NCBI GenBank assembly: GCA_017626045.1
Contig: JAGAJP010000069.1
Coordinates: 1-64,000 of the forward strand
Direction of reading: 5' to 3'
Length of the DNA: 64,000 nucleotides
Source: Muribaculaceae bacterium
GTDB taxonomy: Bacteria > Bacteroidota > Bacteroidia > Bacteroidales > Muribaculaceae
The notes under the pieces are model-generated. The model was not told the DNA's origin. It did not search any database and saw only the letters and a program-made list of their open reading frames with translations. Positions 63,394 through 64,000 of the stretch are shown here, piece by piece. Made by a program: the position numbers and the translations under genes. Positions within the stretch are counted from its first letter, which is position 1; each line of letters starts with the position of its first letter.

Positions 63394-64000
63394 TCAGAAC
63401 GGTCTTCCCCCCGGTGGCGGTCCTGCCGGACGGAAGCCTCCGAATCTGTCGGGTCCCGGCATCGGAAGGTCTTCCTGCATTTCCTCTACTTCCTTCTTGC
63501 TCTTCTTCCATGTGAGGGAGTTGAACTGCCAGCTCAGGCCGAATATGAAGTAGCGCGAGAGGTTGTTGTAGCGGCTGTCGACAATCGCTGCGGCTGAGAC
63601 GCTTCTCGAGATGTTCTTTGTGTCGGCGAGGAGGTCGCGCGCCTCGGCGAAGACGTTGAGGCCATAGGTGTGCGGGATGGTATACTGGAGGCTTGCGTTC
63701 CAGATCCATGACTCGGAGTCGAAGCCTTGCGACAGGCCTTCGGTCTTGGAGTAGTTCAGGTCTGTGCTGAACTGAAGCCCGAAGGGAAGGGTGAGAGTGA
63801 AGTCGGTGTTGAAGCCGTAGCTGGAGTTGTCCCGGTTGCCCTGATTCTCGAGTGTGTTTGTGGCAAGCTGCCAGGAATATGTCGGGTTGGCGGAAATCTG
63901 CACTATCTCTGTGGAGAAGGTGATGCCGGCGCGGGGCCTCAGGTTCAGGTTGCCGCTTCGGTTGTATTCTCCGTTGATATAGCTGTTGTATGAGCTGTAG
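63394..64000 (-). CDS. Outer-membrane beta-barrel protein, C-terminal part only
   Basis: The frame is open to the right end of the window, so the N-terminal part lies outside. What is present is about 200 residues of alternating aromatic beta-strands (LRPRAGITFSTEIVQISANP, SSYGFNTDFTLTLPFGLQFS, WIWNASLQYTIPHTYGLNVF, FIFGLSWQFNSLTWKKSKKE). This is typical of the C-terminal barrel of TonB-dependent-like outer-membrane proteins of Bacteroidota (the OMP_b-brl_3 type). A charged, proline/glycine-rich tail (MPGPDRFGGFRPAGPPPGGR) ends it. The barrel call is good, but ligand and partners are unknown. It ends 113 bases before the alpha/beta hydrolase start on the same strand. Confidence 0.78.
   Translation of the reverse strand, partial: YSSYNSYINGEYNRSGNLNLRPRAGITFSTEIVQISANPTYSWQLATNTLENQGNRDNSSYGFNTDFTLTLPFGLQFSTDLNYSKTEGLSQGFDSESWIWNASLQYTIPHTYGLNVFAEARDLLADTKNISRSVSAAAIVDSRYNNLSRYFIFGLSWQFNSLTWKKSKKEVEEMQEDLPMPGPDRFGGFRPAGPPPGGRPF

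Overview
The window is a 64 kb piece of a Bacteroidales chromosome. Three things show this: the gene order tuf - tRNA-Trp - secE - nusG - rplKAJL - rpoBC; the many promoters of the Bacteroidota type (TTTG, 19-20 bases, TAnnTTTG), several of them perfect; and the set of lipoproteins, glycoside hydrolases and DUF families. A gut family such as Muribaculaceae is my best guess for the source, but this is an inference from style and not proven. No phage, insertion sequence, plasmid gene, CRISPR array, rRNA operon or SusC/SusD pair is present, so this is mostly core chromosome with a few variable patches.

Layout. Positions 1-12.9 kb hold the translation/transcription block on the + strand: EF-Tu (5' end cut off by the window), tRNA-Trp, SecE, NusG, L11, L1, L10, L12, then RNA polymerase beta and beta'. 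It closes at a two-way terminator shared with convergent folD. From 13.9 to 18.9 kb lies a variable patch: a DUF4234 membrane protein, a secreted SH3-like protein and a lipoprotein, a decayed glycoside hydrolase family 2 gene that still has its promoter, a NYN-domain protein, and a flavodoxin-fold quinone reductase. Between 18.95 and 19.5 kb there is no protein gene. Instead there is a probable structured small RNA (promoter, split long-range stem, terminator) and a large palindrome. An acyl-CoA ligase follows, then a second translation block on the - strand: rplM-rpsI-rpsB-tsf and rpsA, with structured leaders.

From 26.8 to 38.3 kb the genes mostly face leftward. A possible GH35 - lipoprotein - secreted protein - GH2 operon has an AT-rich pair in its middle. 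Next come a pair of lipoproteins of unknown function and a LytTR regulator coupled to a membrane-anchored phosphodiester-glycosidase-like protein. After tRNA-His come a TlpA-type thioredoxin lipoprotein, kbl, and a tripartite RND efflux operon (TolC, adaptor, pump) that ends in a PII-like protein. Then follow a GH28 polygalacturonase-like enzyme, a 51-residue acidic protein, a small ferredoxin, an SDR-type threonine dehydrogenase (pairing biochemically with Kbl), pheS, nth, an HD hydrolase, ilvE, and two small envelope proteins (one Skp/OmpH-like).

From 54.6 to 64 kb, two paralogous PepD dipeptidases flank a muramidase in a tightly overlapping operon. They are followed by hflX and an overlapping DUF4954 beta-helix gene, a DUF4251 lipoprotein, an alpha/beta hydrolase, and the C-terminal part of an outer-membrane beta-barrel protein that runs off the window. 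AT-rich satellite-like repeats (GCATTATGAATTAT and AATTGAGAATTGAAA types) sit in several intergenic gaps, and three of them share one perfect 15-base core.

All functional calls rest on reading motifs by eye; no database search was run.
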